From Bradyrhizobium sp. LMTR 3 (GTDB taxonomy: Bacteria > Pseudomonadota > Alphaproteobacteria > Rhizobiales > Xanthobacteraceae): a stretch of 64,000 bases of DNA. The stretch covers positions 186,001-250,000 of the forward strand of contig NZ_MAXC01000049.1 in assembly GCF_001693485.1 (NCBI RefSeq), given 5' to 3'. The position numbers were made by a program, and so were the translations under genes. Positions within the stretch are counted from its first letter, which is position 1. Every line of letters starts with the position of its first letter. Below the pieces are notes generated by a model that saw only the letters and a list, made by a program, of their open reading frames with translations, was not told the DNA's origin and searched no databases. Below are positions 53,148-62,177 of this stretch, one piece after another.

Positions 53148-54650
53148 TTACTGGAAGGCCGTTTCGGAGAAGTTTCTGAGCTTGCGCGAGTGCAGCCGCT
53201 CCAACGGCATGTCCGCCAACTTCTCCATCGTGCGGATGCCGATGGTCAGATGCTGGGCCACCTGCCGCTTGTAGAATTCGGTGGCCATGCCGGGCAGCTT
53301 CAGTTCTCCGTGCAACGGCTTGTCGGACACGCACAGCAAGGTGCCGTAGGGTACGCGGAAGCGGAATCCGTTGGCGGCGATGGTCGCCGATTCCATGTCG
53401 AGCGCAATAGCGCGCGACTGCGAGAGTCGCTGGATCGGACCACGCCGGTCGCGCAATTCCCAATTGCGATTGTCGATGGAAGCAACGGTGCCGGTGCGCA
53501 TGACGCGCTTCAGGTCGTATCCGGATAGCCCGGTCACTTCCGCCACGGCCTCCTCGAGCGCGACCTGGATTTCGGCCAGCGCGGGAAGGGGCACCCATAG
53601 CGGGAGGTCGTCGTCGAGAACATGATCCTCCCGCATGTACGCATGCGCCAGCACGTAGTCGCCCAGCGCCTGGGTGTCGCGCAATCCGGCGCAGTGCCCG
53701 AGCATGAGCCACGCGTGTGGTCTGAGCACGGCAATATGGTCGGTGATCGTCTTGGCGTTCGCAGGTCCGACACCGATATTGACCATGGTGATGCCTGCGT
53801 AGTCCGGCCTCTTCAGATGATATGCCGGCATCTGCGGCAGACGCGCCGTTGTGACGCCGGCGGCCGGTCGCTGTTCGCCCCGCCTGATGATGACGTTGCC
53901 GGGCTCGACGAATTCGGCATAGCCGGTATCGCCGTTCGCCATCAGGTCCCTGGCGCGAGCACAGAACTCGTCGATGTAGAATTGGTAGTTGGTGAACAGC
54001 ACGAAGTTCTGAAAGTGGTTTGGGCTGGTGGCCGTGTAGTGCTGCAGGCGATGCAGGGAATAGTCGACGCGCTGCGCGGTGAATTGCGCCAGCGGCCTCG
54101 GCCGGCCGACCGGCGCTTCGTATGTGCCATTGGCGATCTGATCGTCGGTTCCATCAAGATCTGGAACGTCGAACAGATCTCGAATCGGTCGCTTGATGTT
54201 CCTGGCGGCGGCGCCATCAACGTATGTGCCTTCCTGAAAAGCAAAATGCAGCGGGATGGGGGTTTCCGATTCCGATACGACGACCGGAACGCCGTGGTTG
54301 CGCATGATCAAATCGAGCTGTTCGATGAGATAGGTTTCGAACAGGTCGGGCTGGGTGATCGTGGTCGAGTAGTGTCCGGGCGTCGGCATGTGGCCATAGG
54401 ATTGACGAGAATCGACCTGGGTGTATGAGCTCGTGGTGACGCTGATTTCCGGGTAGAACGCCCGGTATCGCCGGTTACTGTCGCTGCCAGCCGCGAGCGC
54501 GGCGAAGGAATCGCGCAGGAACTGGGTATTTCGGGCATAAAGTGATCGCAAAGCCGCGACCGCCTTGCGCGCGTCGTCGAAGCTTTGCCGCACGAAGGGC
54601 TCTGGTGTGGCTATTGGCCCGATGGCTTGGGGGCGGCCGTGATTCTTCAT
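53148..54650 (-). CDS. amn: AMP nucleosidase
   Basis: 500 residues from the ATG at 54650; upstream in-frame codons read as non-coding. It splits AMP into adenine and ribose 5-phosphate. Recognised stretches are YPEISVTTSSYTQVDSRQSYGHM, IMRNHGVPVVVSE, and the nucleoside-phosphorylase-like C-terminal part with MVNIGVGPANAKTITDHIAVLRPHAWLMLGHCAG (in part) and DMESATIAANGFRF. Length fits the family. It is convergent with upp and divergent from tenA, so it is probably not in the uracil transcript. Confidence 0.93.
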   Translation of the reverse strand: MKNHGRPQAIGPIATPEPFVRQSFDDARKAVAALRSLYARNTQFLRDSFAALAAGSDSNRRYRAFYPEISVTTSSYTQVDSRQSYGHMPTPGHYSTTITQPDLFETYLIEQLDLIMRNHGVPVVVSESETPIPLHFAFQEGTYVDGAAARNIKRPIRDLFDVPDLDGTDDQIANGTYEAPVGRPRPLAQFTAQRVDYSLHRLQHYTATSPNHFQNFVLFTNYQFYIDEFCARARDLMANGDTGYAEFVEPGNVIIRRGEQRPAAGVTTARLPQMPAYHLKRPDYAGITMVNIGVGPANAKTITDHIAVLRPHAWLMLGHCAGLRDTQALGDYVLAHAYMREDHVLDDDLPLWVPLPALAEIQVALEEAVAEVTGLSGYDLKRVMRTGTVASIDNRNWELRDRRGPIQRLSQSRAIALDMESATIAANGFRFRVPYGTLLCVSDKPLHGELKLPGMATEFYKRQVAQHLTIGIRTMEKLADMPLERLHSRKLRNFSETAFQ

Positions 54651-54941
54651 GACCCTAACGTAGTATCTTGGACCCGCCCTGGGGAGGCTTGGCAAGGGGA
54701 ACTTCCGGGCCCGGAAGCAGGCTCGCTTGCCGGACTTCGTCCAGAAATGCCCTGGCCAGCCGTGATAGGCGGCGGCCTCCGACCACAGCATGCAGGCCAC
54801 GGCAATGGTTTGGGTGCAAGGGGCCGGACGACGGGGCGCTTCTAGTGCGAAACTGGTGCAGTATGTTCGCAACCGAAGCTTGGGACGCGTCTGTAGTAGC
54901 GAGCCAAACACATTCATGAAACGCAAAGCCGGCGAATGATC
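54651..54941. promoter_or_regulatory. amn / tenA divergent region
   Basis: 291 bp with no credible gene. It should hold promoters for amn (minus) and tenA (plus). I could not pick a -35/-10 pair or a riboswitch; in particular no TPP-riboswitch core (CUGAGA with ACCUGA) is visible, although tenA genes are sometimes under one. Confidence 0.4.
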
Positions 54942-55613
54942 ATGAGCTTCTTCGAGCGCCTAAAGACAGCAGCATCCGCCGAGTGGCGGGCCTACACCGA
55001 ACATCCCTTCACGAACGGGTTGGCGGACGGTTCGCTCGCCGAGGCCGCGTTTCGTCACTACCTCGTCCAGGATTACCTTTTTCTCATCGAGTTTGCCCGC
55101 GCCTACGCGCTCGCCGTCTACAAGTCGCCCAAGCTTGCCGACATGCGTGAAGGGGCAGCCGGCCTCTCGGCCATCCTCGACGTCGAGATGAACCTGCATG
55201 TGAAGCTCTGCGCCGGCTGGGGCCTGTCGCCCGGCGATCTCGAACAAGCCCCGCCTGCCGTCGAGATGCTGGCCTATACACGCTACGTACTTGACGCTGG
55301 AATGCGCGGTGATCTGCTGGCACTCAAGGTGGCGCTTGCGCCTTGCGTGATCGGCTACGCGGAGATTGCGACGCGGCTTGCGTCGCGACCCGATGCGCTC
55401 GCTGCAACGAACCCATATCGCGTTTGGATCGCCGAGTATGCCGGCACGCCATACCAGGACGTTGCGGCGAAAGCGCGGGCTCATTTGGAGAATCTCGCCG
55501 ATCTCTACGCCACACCGGCCCGCGAGGCCGAGCTGATCGCGATCTTCAAGGAAGCAACGCGACTCGAATCGGACTTCTGGGAAATGGGCTGGCGCGCAGG
55601 CCAGCGTGCATAA
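54942..55613 (+). CDS. tenA: TenA family thiaminase II / aminopyrimidine aminohydrolase
   Basis: 223 residues using the ATG at 54942 (MSFFERL), which places the catalytic cysteine of LAPCVIGYAEI at position 135, the Bacillus TenA number; the ATG at 54936 adds two residues. Other marks are FRHYLVQDYLFLIEFARAYALA and the C-terminal EATRLESDFWEMGW. TenA hydrolyses aminopyrimidine breakdown products of thiamine to HMP. Here it is the neighbour of nucleotide-degrading genes, not thiamine genes. The ribosome-binding site is weak. Confidence 0.9.
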   Translation: MSFFERLKTAASAEWRAYTEHPFTNGLADGSLAEAAFRHYLVQDYLFLIEFARAYALAVYKSPKLADMREGAAGLSAILDVEMNLHVKLCAGWGLSPGDLEQAPPAVEMLAYTRYVLDAGMRGDLLALKVALAPCVIGYAEIATRLASRPDALAATNPYRVWIAEYAGTPYQDVAAKARAHLENLADLYATPAREAELIAIFKEATRLESDFWEMGWRAGQRA

Positions 55614-55731
55614 TAGTCAGTGACAGCGGACTGCTGTTTGGCTTCCAGGTTGAGCGAGTGCGACGGTCGTCGAAAGCGGGCCGCCCTCCCGATCCTGCGC
55701 TCTACTTGCCGGGAGCTGTAGCGTTCTGAGC

Positions 55732-56745
55732 CTATTTCAGCCACCCTTTGACTCTTGCGCAGAGCGCTTCCGTCGATATGCCGTAGCGGTCGTGCAGCGT
55801 TGGCAACGCGCCGGCGGCGAGGAATTCGTCCGGCAGACCGACCATGCGAAAGGCCGGATGCACGCCCTCGCGCATCAGCAGGCCGGCGACAGCCTCGCCC
55901 AGGCCACCATTGACCGTGTGGTTCTCGGCAACCACGACGAGTCGGCCGGGCTTTGCGCAGCAGGCCAGGATCGTTGCCGCATCGAGCGGCTTGATTGTCG
56001 GCACGTGCAGGACACCGGCATCGATCCGGTCGCTCACCAGCGCCTTCGCGGCTTCGAGCGCACGCATCGTCATGATGCCCGAGGAGATGAAGAGGACCTC
56101 GTACCCGTCCCGCAGCAGCTTGGCCTTGCCGAGCTCGAAGCTGTAGCCGTACTCGTCGAGCACGAGCGGAACCTGCCCACGTAGGAGGCGCATGTAGACC
56201 GGCCCCTTGTGGCGCACCATTGCCGGCACGACCTGCTCGATCTCGTGTGCATCGCAAGGATCGATCACCACCATATTCGGCATGGCGCGGAACAAGGCGA
56301 GGTCTTCGGTCGCCTGATGGGAGGGACCGTAGCCTGAGGTGAGGCCCGGCAGCGCGCAGGCAATCTTCACATTGCGGTCTTCCTCCGCGATCGTCTGGTG
56401 GATGAAGTCGTAGGCGCGACGCGAGGCGAAGACGGCATAGGTCGTCGCGATGGGCGTGAAGCCTTCCGCGGCCAGTCCGGAGGCGGCACCGAACAGCAAC
56501 TGCTCCGCCATCCCCATCTGGTAGTAGCGATCGGGAAAGGCCTGCGCGAAGATGTGCAAGTCGGTGTACTTGCCGAGATCGGCGGTCATGCCGAGGATCG
56601 AGCCGTCCTCTTTCGCCAACTCGACGAGCGCGTGGCCGAATGGAGCCGGCTTCGTTCGCTGCCCTTCGCCTGCGATCGAGGCGATCATCGCGGAGGTGGT
56701 GAGGCGCGGCTTGCCGGCGTCGGTCCTCGGAGCTGCGGGCTTCAT
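55732..56745 (-). CDS. transketolase, C-terminal subunit
   Basis: 337 residues from the ATG at 56745 with GAGAGGAAG upstream. It carries the pyrimidine-binding domain (MTADLGKYTDLHIFAQAFPDRYYQMGMAEQLLFGAASGLA, with the catalytic Glu in MAEQ) and the C-terminal domain. It works only with the TPP-binding N-terminal subunit encoded just upstream. Split transketolases occur in pathways for unusual sugars, such as apulose phosphate in D-apiose breakdown, as well as in general metabolism. The ATG overlaps the partner gene stop. Confidence 0.9.
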   Translation of the reverse strand: MKPAAPRTDAGKPRLTTSAMIASIAGEGQRTKPAPFGHALVELAKEDGSILGMTADLGKYTDLHIFAQAFPDRYYQMGMAEQLLFGAASGLAAEGFTPIATTYAVFASRRAYDFIHQTIAEEDRNVKIACALPGLTSGYGPSHQATEDLALFRAMPNMVVIDPCDAHEIEQVVPAMVRHKGPVYMRLLRGQVPLVLDEYGYSFELGKAKLLRDGYEVLFISSGIMTMRALEAAKALVSDRIDAGVLHVPTIKPLDAATILACCAKPGRLVVVAENHTVNGGLGEAVAGLLMREGVHPAFRMVGLPDEFLAAGALPTLHDRYGISTEALCARVKGWLK

Positions 56746-57590
56746 GAAGGCTTCCTCTCGTCGAGTGCGTCGAGCGCAAGCCGCCATTCATGGGCATCCA
56801 CGCGGATGAAATGGTTCTTCTCGCGTGCCTCCAGGAAGGGCACGCCCTTGCCCATCAGCGTGTCGGCGATGATCATGCTGGGCTTGCCCTGGCCGTGCTG
56901 CGCCTTGGCCGCATCGAAGGCGGCGCGCACCGCCGCGAGATCATTGCCGTCGATGCGCCGGACGAACCAGCCGAAGGCCTCGAGCTTCTCCGTCAGCGGC
57001 TCGAAGCCCATGACCGTGGTCGAGGGACCGTCGGCCTGCTGGTTATTGACGTCGACGATGGCGACAAGGTTGTCGAGCTTGTAATGGGCGGCGGACATGA
57101 TCGCCTCCCAGACCGAGCCTTCGTCCAGCTCGCCATCCGAGAACAGCGTATAGACGCGACTGTCGGAACCCTTCCGCTTCAGGCCGAGGCACTTGCCGAC
57201 CGCGATGGACAGCCCGAGTCCGAGCGAGCCGCCCGACATCTCCATGCCGGGCGTGTAGCTCGCCATGCCGGACATCGGCAGGCGGCTTTCGTCCGAGCCG
57301 TAAGTCTCCAGCTCTTCCTCCGGAATGATCCCGGCCTCGATCAGCGCCGCGTAGAGCGCGATCGCATAGTGGCCGTTCGACAGCAGGAAGCGGTCGCGTC
57401 CTTCCCAGGCGGGATCGTCGGGCCGGTAGCGCATGGCGTGGAAGTAGGCGGTGGCCAGGATGTCGGCGACATCCAGCGCCTGCGCGATGTATCCTTGCCC
57501 CTGGACCTCGCCCATCAGGATGGCATGGCGCCGGATATTCCACGCACGGCGTTCAAGCGAAACGTTGTGGCCGAGTGGAGCGGTTCTCAT
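56742..57590 (-). CDS. transketolase, N-terminal subunit
   Basis: 282 residues from the ATG at 57590; the frame continues upstream into the SDR gene without resemblance. The TPP-Mg motif is FSDGELDEGSVWEAIMSAAHYKLDNLVAIVDVNN, seen here in part; ligands for the diphosphate include RDRFLLSNGHYAIALYAAL. It pairs with the C-terminal subunit, ATG overlapping by 4 bp. With the SDR at 57665 it forms a three-gene minus-strand operon divergent from a LysR gene. Confidence 0.9.
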   Translation of the reverse strand: MRTAPLGHNVSLERRAWNIRRHAILMGEVQGQGYIAQALDVADILATAYFHAMRYRPDDPAWEGRDRFLLSNGHYAIALYAALIEAGIIPEEELETYGSDESRLPMSGMASYTPGMEMSGGSLGLGLSIAVGKCLGLKRKGSDSRVYTLFSDGELDEGSVWEAIMSAAHYKLDNLVAIVDVNNQQADGPSTTVMGFEPLTEKLEAFGWFVRRIDGNDLAAVRAAFDAAKAQHGQGKPSMIIADTLMGKGVPFLEAREKNHFIRVDAHEWRLALDALDERKPS

Positions 57591-57664
57591 GAGTACTGAG
57601 CCTTCTTGAGAGTGAGCATTGGCGACACTGGCGAGGACTGCCGGCCGGAGCGGCCGGCTGGCCC

Positions 57665-58417
57665 TCAGCCGTGGATCAGCATGCCGCCATTGACGTCGAT
57701 CACCGCGCCCGTGACGTAGGCCGAGAGGTCGGAGGCGAGGAACAGGTAGATGCCCGCCACGTCGCTCGCGTCGCCGAGCCGGTTGAGCGGGATCCCCTTG
57801 ATGATCTCCCTGCGCATCTCGTCGGTCAGCTTGCCGCCGGTGATGTCGGTCTGGATCAGGCCCGGCGTCACGCAATTCACACGGATGCCGTCCGGCCCGA
57901 ATTCGCGCGCCATCGCCTTGGCGAGTCCGAGCACGCCCGCCTTCGCCGAGGAATAGTGCGGCCCGCCGAAGATGCCGCCGCCGCGTTGCGCCGAGACGGA
58001 GGACATGCAGGCGATCGAACCCTGCTTGCGCGCCTGCATATGCGGGATGAAGACCTGGCTCAGGAACAGAACACCCTTGCAGTTGATGTCCTGGATCCGA
58101 TCCCAGCTTGCCTCGTCGATCTCCAGTGTCTTCACCGGCTGGGTGATGCCCGCATTGTTGATCAGGACATCGAGCTGACCGAAGGCCTTGATGACCTTGT
58201 CCGCGGCGGCCTGACAGGACGCCTTGTTCGCGACATCGCAGCCAAGGCCGATATGCTGCGGGCCGAGCTCGGCGGCGGCCTTTTGCGCGGCCGCCTCGTC
58301 GATATCGAGGATGGCGACGCGCGCACCATGACTCGCGAAAAGCTTCGCCGTGGCCAAGCCGATGCCGCGAGCGCTGGCGGCGCCGGAAATCGCGGCGGTC
58401 TTGTTCTGAAGCAGCAT
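57665..58417 (-). CDS. short-chain dehydrogenase/reductase (SDR)
   Basis: 250 residues from the ATG at 58417 (GAGGG upstream). Classical SDR: cofactor motif AISGAASARGIGLATA, an Asp in VAILDIDEAA that favours NAD, NNAG in VLINNAGI, catalytic Ser in MSSVSAQ and Tyr-x3-Lys in HYSSAKAG, then VNCVTPGLIQTD. It probably oxidises a polyol or sugar alcohol to a ketose, which the downstream transketolase could process. It is the first gene of its operon, divergent from the LysR regulator. Confidence 0.9.
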   Translation of the reverse strand: MLLQNKTAAISGAASARGIGLATAKLFASHGARVAILDIDEAAAQKAAAELGPQHIGLGCDVANKASCQAAADKVIKAFGQLDVLINNAGITQPVKTLEIDEASWDRIQDINCKGVLFLSQVFIPHMQARKQGSIACMSSVSAQRGGGIFGGPHYSSAKAGVLGLAKAMAREFGPDGIRVNCVTPGLIQTDITGGKLTDEMRREIIKGIPLNRLGDASDVAGIYLFLASDLSAYVTGAVIDVNGGMLIHG

Positions 58418-58599
58418 TTCATCCCTCGAACTGGTGTGATCTTTGTTGCGTGATACTGACTCGCCTTTTTCCATGGGAAAAACGCAAAAATTGCGCTATT
58501 TGATGAATTGAATTCATCTTTCCCTTTCCGGCCTCCAGGCGATGGTCGGCCGGTGTTCGTAGTCGTCAGACGTCGCGGAGTCGGGCTCCTGAGAAAGAC
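58418..58599. promoter_or_regulatory. SDR-transketolase / lysR divergent promoter
   Basis: 182 bp between divergent starts, the usual place for LysR operators. An AT-rich stretch at about 58475-58525 (AAAAATTGCGCTATTTGATGAATTGAATTC is its core, given here by position) contains the inverted element TGAATTGAATTCA, a T-N11-A-like candidate. The assignment is tentative. Confidence 0.4.
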
Positions 58600-59487
58600 A
58601 TGAGACGCTTGCCGCTTTCCGCGCTCCAGGCCTTCGAGGCCGCAGCCCGGACGGGCTCCTTTCGGGCAGCCGGCGAGGAGCTCGGCATTTCGCCGAGCGC
58701 GGTCAGCCACGCGGTCCGCAAGCTCGAAAGCCTGATGGGCGCGGTGCTGTTCGACAGGCAGAGCCGTGCCGTCCATCTCAACACGGCGGGCGAAGCGCTG
58801 GTGCGCCACGTCGCGTCTGGCTTCGACGAGATGCGGCAAGGCATTGAGACCGTCGGCTCGCGCTCCGGCAACCTGCTGCGGCTGCACTGCGCGCCGTCCA
58901 TGGCCGCGCAATGGCTCATGCCGCGCCTGCGAGATCTTCTGGCCAAGCAGCCCGGGCTCGAGGTGCGGCTTGCGGCCGGGGTCGACTATCCGAGGTTTGA
59001 GCACGACGAGTTCGACGCCGACATCTGCTACGGGCCACCGCGGCAGGAGGGATTGATCGTCATCCCGCTCGGCGAGGAGACCGTCACCCCTCTCTGCGCG
59101 CCGGATATCGCTGCGCAGATCACCTCAGCGAAGGATCTCCTCGACGCGAAGCTCATCGAAAGCGACAACAAGCGCGTGCGGTGGAATAGCTGGTTCGATG
59201 CGAACGAGATTGCTCCTCCGGCTCCCCGTGGCTCGCGCTTCGACCGGTCCTTCATGGCCATCGCCGCAGCCGTCGACGGACTCGGCGTCGCCCTGGAATC
59301 GACACGGCTGGCCGAGCGGGAAATTGCAGCCGGCCAGCTCGTCGCTCCGCTCGCCGGGCGGGCAAAGGACGTCGGCTACGTCGGGCACTACCTCGTCTTT
59401 CCACGTGTGGCCAAGGCCCGCCGGTCGGTCCGGATGTTCACGCACTGGCTGACGCAGGAGTTGAGCCTGCCTCCGCCAAAGATCTGA
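58600..59487 (+). CDS. LysR-family transcriptional regulator (GcvA-like)
   Basis: 295 residues. The N-terminal winged HTH reads LPLSALQAFEAAARTGSFRAAGEELGISPSAVSHAVRKLE (in part), followed by an effector domain with LLRLHCAPSMAAQWLMPRL and DADICYGPP, as in GcvA/AmpR. It is divergent from the SDR-transketolase operon and precedes the oxidoreductase genes by 36 bp, so it may control both sides. The inducer is unknown. Confidence 0.9.
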   Translation: MRRLPLSALQAFEAAARTGSFRAAGEELGISPSAVSHAVRKLESLMGAVLFDRQSRAVHLNTAGEALVRHVASGFDEMRQGIETVGSRSGNLLRLHCAPSMAAQWLMPRLRDLLAKQPGLEVRLAAGVDYPRFEHDEFDADICYGPPRQEGLIVIPLGEETVTPLCAPDIAAQITSAKDLLDAKLIESDNKRVRWNSWFDANEIAPPAPRGSRFDRSFMAIAAAVDGLGVALESTRLAEREIAAGQLVAPLAGRAKDVGYVGHYLVFPRVAKARRSVRMFTHWLTQELSLPPPKI

Positions 59488-59523
59488 AACAAGGCTGCGC
59501 CACTTAATGACTGGAGAGACATC

Positions 59524-60885
59524 GTGAACCTCTATGCAAAACTCCTCGAACGCGAAGCAGAGGGACGCCCCGTCAAGGTCGGGTTGATCGGTGCAGGAAA
59601 GTTCGGCGCGATGTACCTTCATCAGGTTCTGCGTACGCCCGGCGTGCATCTCGTCGGCATCGCCGATCTATCGCCATCTCGTGCGATCGAGAACCTGAAG
59701 CGCGTCGGGTGGACCGAGGAGCGGTATGGCGCAGTCTCTCTTGATGATGCCCTTGAGAATGGCACGACCTTCCTGACCGACAACTGGGAAGCGCTTGTCA
59801 ATTACCACGGCATTGACGTGATTGCCGAATGCACTGGTAATCCGGTGGCTGCCGTCGAACATTGTTTAGCGGCATTTTCGGCCGGCAAGCCGATCATCAA
59901 CGTAACGGTCGAAGCTGATGCGTTCTGCGGACCGATCCTGGCGCACAAAGCCAGGCAGGCAGGTGTGATTTACAGCCTTGCCTATGGCGATCAACCGGCT
60001 TTGGCTTGTGATCTCGTTGACTGGGCGAGGGCATGCGGCTTCCCGGTGGTCGCGGCTGGTCGCGGTCACAAATGGCTGCCGCAATATCGGGAATCGACGC
60101 CTGAAACGGTGTGGGATCACTGGGGGCTGACCGCCGAGCAAGCTGCACGCGGTGGCATGAACCCGAAGATGTTCAACGCTTTCCTTGACGGATCGAAGCC
60201 GGCGATCGAATCCGCTTCGATAGCGAACGCGACCGGCCTGGAGGCGCCCTCGCAGGGGCTTGCGTTTCCTCCGGGATCAGTCGACGACATTCCTACGCTG
60301 ATGCGCCCCCGCTCGGAAGGAGGAGTGTTGGAGGCCAAGGGTCAAGTCGAGGTTGTGTCCTGCCTCACGGCCGACGGAGTTCAGATCCCCAACGATATTC
60401 GAAAGGGCGTCTGGGTTTGCTTCGAAGGTGATAGCGAGTACATCCGCAACTGTTTCGAGGAGTACAAGGTCGTCACGGACCCGAGCGGCCGTTACATGAG
60501 CTCCTACAAGAAGTGGCACCTGATCGGTCTGGAACTCGGAATATCGGTTGCAGCCATCGCGCTTCGCGGCGAACCGACAGGTGTCGCAACGACCTTCAAT
60601 GCCGATGTTGCCGCTGCCGCGAAGAAGGATTTGCGTCCGGGAGATGTACTCGATGGGGAAGGAGGTTACACCGTCTTCGGAAAGTTGACGCCCGCCAGCA
60701 CGTCGCTGGCGAAGGGATATCTCCCGCTAGGTCTTGCGCACAATGTGCGAATGATCCGGCCAGTAGCCAAAGACTCCTGCATCACCTGGGTCGATGTAGC
60801 GATCGACGAGACGCTGCCCGCCGTGCGTATCCGACGGGAGCAGGAGGCGCTCTATTCCCCGGCCGCTACACGAAAACGCGCCTAG
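59524..60885 (+). CDS. SAF-domain, homoserine-dehydrogenase-like NAD(P) oxidoreductase
   Basis: 453 residues from GTG at 59524, with GGAGAG 7 nt upstream. The N-terminal Rossmann domain (VKVGLIGAGKFGAMYLHQVL) and the IDVIAECTGNPVAAVEH segment resemble homoserine dehydrogenases. The C-terminal SAF domain has KKDLRPGDVLDGEGGYTVFGKL. The family is found in catabolic operons for sugars and polyols and is not involved in threonine synthesis; the reaction is unassigned. It directly follows the LysR gene. Confidence 0.82.
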   Translation: MNLYAKLLEREAEGRPVKVGLIGAGKFGAMYLHQVLRTPGVHLVGIADLSPSRAIENLKRVGWTEERYGAVSLDDALENGTTFLTDNWEALVNYHGIDVIAECTGNPVAAVEHCLAAFSAGKPIINVTVEADAFCGPILAHKARQAGVIYSLAYGDQPALACDLVDWARACGFPVVAAGRGHKWLPQYRESTPETVWDHWGLTAEQAARGGMNPKMFNAFLDGSKPAIESASIANATGLEAPSQGLAFPPGSVDDIPTLMRPRSEGGVLEAKGQVEVVSCLTADGVQIPNDIRKGVWVCFEGDSEYIRNCFEEYKVVTDPSGRYMSSYKKWHLIGLELGISVAAIALRGEPTGVATTFNADVAAAAKKDLRPGDVLDGEGGYTVFGKLTPASTSLAKGYLPLGLAHNVRMIRPVAKDSCITWVDVAIDETLPAVRIRREQEALYSPAATRKRA

Positions 60886-61108
60886 CTTGTCGCCCGTCAC
60901 CAGACGTCCTTTCCAAGTGACAATTCGCTGAAAATTATTGAGGTGATCAAGCGCCATATAGAGGGCCTAGTGACGGGTAAGCGTACGGCGGAGAAGGTCA
61001 TGCCTGAGCTGGTTGGAGATGTGTCCAATCTTCTGCCAAAGTGAGGCGGCCAGTCAGCGATCGAACGGACACGCGCTACTGGAGCATCCAGGGAAGAAGG
61101 AGCACTTC

Positions 61109-62164
61109 ATGAAGATGATCAAGGGACCAGGGATATTCCTCGCTCAGTTCACCGCCGACGCCGCGCCGTTCAACTCCTTCGACGCGATCTGCGAATGGGC
61201 CGCCTCGCTTGGCTACGAGGGGATTCAGATCCCGAGCTGGGATGGGCGACTCTTCGACCTCGGCAAGGCCTCGGAGTCGCAGGACTATGCCGATGAGGTG
61301 ACGGGGATCGCAGCCGGTCACGGCCTTTCCATCACCGAACTCTCGACCCATCTCCAGGGTCAGCTCGTCGCGGTTCATCCGGCCTATGACGCAGCATTCG
61401 ACGGCTTCGCCGTGCCGGAGGTGCGGGACAATCCCAAGGCGCGCACCGAGTGGGCGATAGACCAGGTCAAGCGCGCAATCCGCGCCTCAAGGCGCCTCGG
61501 GCTTGCGGCGCAGGCGACCTTCTCCGGCGCATTGGCCTGGCCCTATGTCTATCCCTGGCCGCAGCGTCCGGCAGGCCTCGTCGAGGCCGCCTTTGACGAG
61601 CTCGCCAGGCGCTGGGAGCCGATTCTTGATTATGCGGAGGAGCACGGCATTGATCTCGCTTATGAGATCCATCCAGGCGAGGACCTGCACGACGGTGTCT
61701 CCTATGAGATGTTTCTCGAGCGAGTGAATGGCCACACGCGCGCGAACCTGCTCTACGATCCGTCGCACTTCGTGCTACAGCAGCTCGACTATCTCGACTA
61801 CATCGATATCTATCATCAACGCATCAAGGCCTTCCACGTCAAGGACGCGGAGTTCAACCCGACGGGCCGCCAGGGAGTCTACGGCGGGTTCCAGAACTGG
61901 GTCGATCGTGCCGGCCGCTTCCGCTCACTGGGCGATGGTCAAGTAGATTTCGGCGCGATCTTCTCCAAGCTCACGCAGTACGATTACGGCAGTTGGGCGG
62001 TGATGGAATGGGAATGCGCGCTGAAGCATCCTGAGCAAGGCGCGCGCGAGGGCGCCGAATTCATCAAAAGAAATATCATTCGGGTGACGGAGAAGGCCTT
62101 TGATGATTTCGCAGGTTCCGCCACCGACGACCAGATGAACCGCAAGATGCTTGGCATCTCCTGA
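61109..62164 (+). CDS. sugar phosphate isomerase/epimerase family (xylose-isomerase-like TIM barrel)
   Basis: 351 residues from the ATG at 61109 with AGGAG 7 nt upstream. The TIM barrel metal and acid residues are in LAYEIHPGEDLHDG, LLYDPSHFVLQ, KAFHVKDAEF and AVMEWECAL. The YGGFQNWVDRAGRFRSLGDGQVDF stretch before the last strand is typical of this group. It is followed 13 bp later by a Gfo/Idh/MocA dehydrogenase, a common partner. Isomerisation of a keto-sugar or oxidised inositol is likely. The 223-bp gap before it shows no gene. Confidence 0.88.
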   Translation: MKMIKGPGIFLAQFTADAAPFNSFDAICEWAASLGYEGIQIPSWDGRLFDLGKASESQDYADEVTGIAAGHGLSITELSTHLQGQLVAVHPAYDAAFDGFAVPEVRDNPKARTEWAIDQVKRAIRASRRLGLAAQATFSGALAWPYVYPWPQRPAGLVEAAFDELARRWEPILDYAEEHGIDLAYEIHPGEDLHDGVSYEMFLERVNGHTRANLLYDPSHFVLQQLDYLDYIDIYHQRIKAFHVKDAEFNPTGRQGVYGGFQNWVDRAGRFRSLGDGQVDFGAIFSKLTQYDYGSWAVMEWECALKHPEQGAREGAEFIKRNIIRVTEKAFDDFAGSATDDQMNRKMLGIS

Positions 62165-62177
62165 GCGAGGAAGAAGA

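Noticed and set aside
55505..56797. 430-codon minus-strand frame overlapping the transketolase C subunit
   Set aside because: It reads in a different frame of the same strand as a well-supported transketolase gene, and its arginine-rich translation is typical of an out-of-frame reading.
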